Source: Mesorhizobium australicum (GTDB lineage: Bacteria > Pseudomonadota > Alphaproteobacteria > Rhizobiales > Rhizobiaceae). Taken from it: a stretch of DNA of 64,000 bases. Where the stretch lies: assembly GCF_900177325.1 (NCBI RefSeq), contig NZ_FXBL01000004.1, positions 124,001-188,000 on the forward strand. Reading direction: 5' to 3'. Below the pieces are notes generated by a model. That model did not search any database. It was not told the origin of the DNA and saw only the letters and a list, made by a program, of their open reading frames with translations. Numbering within the stretch: position 1 is the stretch's first letter; the number at the start of each line of letters is the position of its first letter. This document shows positions 60,649 through 64,000 of the stretch, piece after piece. Made by a program: the position numbers and the translations under genes.

Positions 60649-61764
60649 TCATTCCAGGCCCCACTTCCTCGCGCCAGCTCTCGTTTGTTGATTGCACTTC
60701 TCGGCGAGCACCCGCGCATAGTCTTTTGGTGGAACAATTGAACAAGTGAATTCGCTTGGCCCGTCTCGTTCAAAAATGACAATTGCCGGCCGCGGCACGT
60801 CACGCAGCGGCCGTAATCTGACGCGATGCGTATTGTTCTCGAAATGGGTGAGATGGACGCGAATGTCCTCTGCTGCAAAATGAAAGAGGACTTCCATGGA
60901 TTGTGCCGGGCCAACACCGAAATAGGCCGACAGCGTCGCCACCGGTAGCTGGATTTGATACCCCATAACGCTTGAATCGGGGGCTCCCGTCTCACCGGCT
61001 AGTATCTGAAGATATAGCCTTCGGGGCCGCTTGCTAAGCGGGTCAAGCTTACGCAAAACCAAATCCCGCTTCCGGGGATTTGCAATGTCGAGAACCTTTG
61101 CGAATAGCGGCTTCGGAGCCGCTTTGGCCCCGACTGACAACGGAGGTTTCGCGGGCTGACCCGACTCCGATTTGGCGCCGTCGTCACCGTCACCTTCCTG
61201 ATCCAGCCGGTTTTGTGCCTTCATCGAACGAACGAACGAAATATCGACTTCGACGGCACGTCCTTTCACATAGCTCCAAGCCCCTTCCAGGTCATTTGCG
61301 ATCTTGGAACCTCGGGGCACTTCTAGTCTCGTGCCGAGCTCTATGTTCCGGCTCAGCCCCGCGCCGGTTAGGTTGGCCGATCCAATGATGGCCTTGCAAT
61401 AGTAGTCCCCTTCGAAGAGGAGAAGCTTGGGGTGAAATACCGCGTTGCGATATTTGTCTTCAAAGGCCCCGCAATACACGTTCCCCGGATAGAGTTCTTT
61501 GAGATACAGCCCGTAGAGAAAGCTATCAGGGGAAGTGACATCGTTGTCGAAGCCGTATGCGGTCTCCAAAACGCCGCCGGCCCGAAGAAACTGTTCGAGT
61601 TGTTCGGAGATAAGACCTAGTCCGTCCCACCGCGCATAGGCAACCGCGAAGCATACTTTCTTGAGTCCGCCTGCCGCCAGGATTTCATTGATTTGCGAAT
61701 AGAACCGGGCCTTTCCTTCATAGGTCTGGCTTACTAACCGGAGTTTTCCGCCCTTCTTCTTCAT
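60649..61764 (-). CDS. PLD-like domain protein (putative nuclease)
   Basis: 371 residues. FHPKLLLF (H111, K113) followed by IIGSANLTGAGLS (N131) is the HKD half-site of the phospholipase D superfamily, which in this context usually indicates a nuclease rather than a lipase. One HKD copy means it would dimerise. The C-terminal region (after 200) is not recognised. It begins 6 nt after the stop of the methylase gene, so both are co-transcribed. Likely part of a restriction or phage-defence system. Confidence 0.8.
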   Translation of the reverse strand: MKKKGGKLRLVSQTYEGKARFYSQINEILAAGGLKKVCFAVAYARWDGLGLISEQLEQFLRAGGVLETAYGFDNDVTSPDSFLYGLYLKELYPGNVYCGAFEDKYRNAVFHPKLLLFEGDYYCKAIIGSANLTGAGLSRNIELGTRLEVPRGSKIANDLEGAWSYVKGRAVEVDISFVRSMKAQNRLDQEGDGDDGAKSESGQPAKPPLSVGAKAAPKPLFAKVLDIANPRKRDLVLRKLDPLSKRPRRLYLQILAGETGAPDSSVMGYQIQLPVATLSAYFGVGPAQSMEVLFHFAAEDIRVHLTHFENNTHRVRLRPLRDVPRPAIVIFERDGPSEFTCSIVPPKDYARVLAEKCNQQTRAGARKWGLE

Positions 61765-61770
61765 GAATTC

Positions 61771-64000
61771 TCACGCAACCATATCGGTTTCGGAGCTGCC
61801 GGCCGCGAGCGCGCTCAGGTATGCGAGGCACAAATCGCAGGAGCGGTATTGACCGCCGTACAATTCCCTTTCCTGCCGCTCTACAATAGGAAAGGTAGAG
61901 TAGACATAGCGGACATCATCGCGATCCGTGATGCCATACAGATGGAAGAATATGGCATCGAGCTTCGCGCGCAGCCTCAGCCGCCGATCCTCGTCCCATC
62001 CAAACGGAGGGAGGACGTTTCCAGCATCATCGGTGTAGCCCATGTCACGCGCGAACGGAGCCATGTCCTGAGCAGTGTATGTAAGCTCCAAAACAATATC
62101 GCGCAGGAGTTCAGCGGCCGATCTCGATCCAAACATTGTTTGATGGAAGCGCTCGGGTGTAATCACCGGAAGCTGCTCGACAATGAACAGATTCAAAGTC
62201 TGCCCTTGAACCTTTTGTCTTGTAACATAATCGAAGGGTATTGAATTCAGGTTTGCGGCAAGCAGCCACTCTTCCTTGGCCTCATCTTCGCGCAGCAGCA
62301 ATGGCACTTTGTTACCGAAAGCGACTGTTGGCAACAGAGCTGCGATAAACGTTCGCACGTTCGTCGGCGCGGTAATTTCCTTGAAACCGAGAACCCATCC
62401 CCGTTCGGCAGGCCATTTGCACTTTTCCTCCAATACCCAGAACTGCGGAGCAGGAAGCCACGACGGGTCGCGATGTTGCTCCAATGTTGCAGGCTCTGGT
62501 TGCGCGGGGCGGTGCTGGTTTTCCGGATTGACGACTACGCTTGCGGCCCGGTGATCAAAGGCCTGAATCATCTTGCCTTCATAAAGCGGAACCCAATCTC
62601 CCTTCGGACTGCCATAGCGATTTCCCCCTTTATGCCAGCCTCCTTCCTGTTCCTCCAATTCCTGGCGCGTCCGGAAAAGCCTGGAGTCATTGGTCATATG
62701 AAACATCGTGGAATATTTTAACTGCCACGCTTTGACTTCCTGGTCGCCTGACCGGTCCGACAGAATTTTCCCGCTGGAATAGATTGCTGTTGTTAGCTTC
62801 GCATCACGGCGCGAGCGGAATATCGGCGCAGTACCCGTGTTCGGATTCACCCGCGCGAAGTCGTCGGCAGTGAGCGGGAACCGCTGTTCCGGGTCGCTTA
62901 GTTCCGCGACACTTTGCAGGAAGAAGGCACACATGGCCGCTTCGACCGTCGGCGACGGGCTTGCGACAAAAACGCAGAACTTGAAGCGACTATCTACATC
63001 GGGGAAGAACGGAGCAGCATTGTAGCGCGTGCGCCGGTTCTCAAAATCGTACAGTGCCTTCAGCCGACCTTGTGTAGATACGCCTTTGAAAAATGTCGAG
63101 GACGTTTTGTCTGAGGCGATACCGGACGGCGTGAGGAGGCCCACCATGCCGTCCCTCTTGACCAGCGCCATCGCGCGCTCGACGAAGAGCGAATAGATAT
63201 TCACGTCGCCGCCGGACAGCAGCGGATAATCGCCGCCAGATCGGGCCATGCGCGTCGCCGCTTCGGCCCGCTCGTTCGCCTTCATGAAATCGCCGGAAAG
63301 TGGATCGTCATTCCTTTCCAGTTCGTCGATCATCCGCTTGCGATCGGCCGCCTTCTGCGCGAAAGCGATCTCACGTTTGCGGGCAGCAAACCATTCGACT
63401 TGCTGGAGCTTCATGCGATCCCACGGCGGATTGCCGATGATGGCATCGAAGCCGCCGGAAAGACCCTCGTTTTCCCAGTCCGTCCAAACGCCCGGAAACG
63501 CGACCTGCCAGTTCAGGAAGCGCTCTTCCGCTACCAGCTCGCGCGCAACGTTCAGGATTTCGAGGAAACGGCGGCCGTGGTCGTCGCGCACTTGCGGCTC
63601 TCGCTTGCCAAGCGCGATCTCGAAAGGATCTCCGAAGGAGCCGTCAAAAAAGCCCTGAATGGCCTTGGCGTTGTCCTTTCCTTTCAGGTCTTGCCATTCG
63701 ATGGCGTGCAGCAAAGACAGGAAGGCATTGAGCGGCGCCGTCATCACTTGGACGCCTTCAAAGATTTCCTGCGAACGGTGCGCTTCCGCGATTTCCGCAT
63801 CCGGCAGTCCTTCGATGGTCTGCATCGAGGCGGCCGAACCGAGCGCGGTTTTGACCGGCTCGTGCAGGAGAAGCGGACTGCCATAGGCCGTCGCTTTCTC
63901 GATGCCCGTCTTCACCCAGGAGCCGAACAGGCTGTCGCCGCAGCGCAGATGGTGGTCGAGGAACGAAAGCGGCGCGCCGACCGTAAAGCTGTGCAGCCAG
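61771..64000 (-). CDS. Eco57I-type adenine-specific DNA methylase, N-terminus cut by window edge
   Basis: The open frame continues to the right edge (SFLDHHLRCGDSLFGSWVK upstream of the first in-window GTG at 63915), so only about 743 C-terminal residues are seen. Motif IV NPPW (in DAIIGNPPWDRMKL, about 63,430) defines an N6-adenine methylase; GMVGLLTPSGIASD and the long C-terminal specificity-like region match Eco57I-type enzymes. Together with the PLD protein it could form an R-M or DISARM-like module; helicase genes, if any, lie outside. Confidence 0.85.
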   Translation of the reverse strand, partial: WLHSFTVGAPLSFLDHHLRCGDSLFGSWVKTGIEKATAYGSPLLLHEPVKTALGSAASMQTIEGLPDAEIAEAHRSQEIFEGVQVMTAPLNAFLSLLHAIEWQDLKGKDNAKAIQGFFDGSFGDPFEIALGKREPQVRDDHGRRFLEILNVARELVAEERFLNWQVAFPGVWTDWENEGLSGGFDAIIGNPPWDRMKLQQVEWFAARKREIAFAQKAADRKRMIDELERNDDPLSGDFMKANERAEAATRMARSGGDYPLLSGGDVNIYSLFVERAMALVKRDGMVGLLTPSGIASDKTSSTFFKGVSTQGRLKALYDFENRRTRYNAAPFFPDVDSRFKFCVFVASPSPTVEAAMCAFFLQSVAELSDPEQRFPLTADDFARVNPNTGTAPIFRSRRDAKLTTAIYSSGKILSDRSGDQEVKAWQLKYSTMFHMTNDSRLFRTRQELEEQEGGWHKGGNRYGSPKGDWVPLYEGKMIQAFDHRAASVVVNPENQHRPAQPEPATLEQHRDPSWLPAPQFWVLEEKCKWPAERGWVLGFKEITAPTNVRTFIAALLPTVAFGNKVPLLLREDEAKEEWLLAANLNSIPFDYVTRQKVQGQTLNLFIVEQLPVITPERFHQTMFGSRSAAELLRDIVLELTYTAQDMAPFARDMGYTDDAGNVLPPFGWDEDRRLRLRAKLDAIFFHLYGITDRDDVRYVYSTFPIVERQERELYGGQYRSCDLCLAYLSALAAGSSETDMVA

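Noticed and set aside
60649..64000. Calling the right-edge genes DISARM
   Set aside because: Only methylase- and PLD-type genes are visible; DrmA and DrmB, which define DISARM, are not in the window.
1..64000. CRISPR arrays, tRNA or rRNA genes, integrase and attachment sites
   Set aside because: No regular repeat-spacer units, cloverleaf-like segments, tyrosine or serine integrase motifs, or paired direct repeats at the element boundary were seen.

Overview
The window is GC-rich DNA with the gene content of a Hyphomicrobiales (Mesorhizobium-like) alphaproteobacterium; the lineage is inferred from gene families and no rRNA or tRNA is present to confirm it. It has two parts that meet abruptly at about position 21,400.

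Positions 1-21,170 look like chromosomal catabolic DNA. Minus-strand genes encode a citrate-synthase-fold citryl-CoA lyase-like protein (cut by the left edge), an OYE-family flavin reductase and an SDR. Facing them is a plus-strand run: Ohr/OsmC, amidase, two polysaccharide-deacetylase-fold hydrolases, hotdog thioesterase and a MobA/MocA-like nucleotidyltransferase. Then a MarR repressor is divergent from an eight-gene operon: feruloyl-CoA-synthetase-like ligase, thiolase, FadN-type HAD/ECH, acyl-CoA dehydrogenase, and a branched-chain (Liv/Cou-type) ABC importer with a LivM-LivG fusion. The layout suggests CoA-dependent side-chain beta-oxidation of a phenylpropanoid-type aromatic acid.

Positions 21,404-57,139 are the backbone of a Tn4371-like integrative conjugative element or related conjugative plasmid, almost all on the minus strand: trbB-C-D-E-J-K-L-F-G-I, RHH protein, traG, VirD2-type relaxase with a candidate oriT, lytic transglycosylase, DUF736, traF, DUF2840, RHH-parA, repA, an AlpA-type HTH, DUF2285 genes, an XRE regulator, ssb, DUF2493, a toprim protein, a decayed strawberry-notch/methylase gene, several small element genes, parB, radC, DUF2958 and ardC. 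A Ser/Thr kinase with a translationally coupled partner of unknown function is inserted as cargo. The element abuts a roughly 125-bp shard of a GH3 beta-glucosidase gene. No integrase or att site is in the window.

Positions 57,487-64,000 are defence cargo: an AbiE toxin-antitoxin pair with a clear operator, an intact IS3-family element, a PLD-like protein, and an Eco57I-type DNA methylase running off the right edge.

The most unusual content is non-coding and repeated. At least five structured leaders resembling the radC RNA motif precede radC, ardC, parB, the methylase gene and one small gene. A second hairpin leader sits 21-23 nt upstream of ssb, the DUF2493 gene and a small membrane gene. 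A third hairpin/leader unit precedes three further small genes. There is also a degenerate inverted copy of ssb with its terminator, and three genes carry single frameshifts, one of them with an internal deletion as well.
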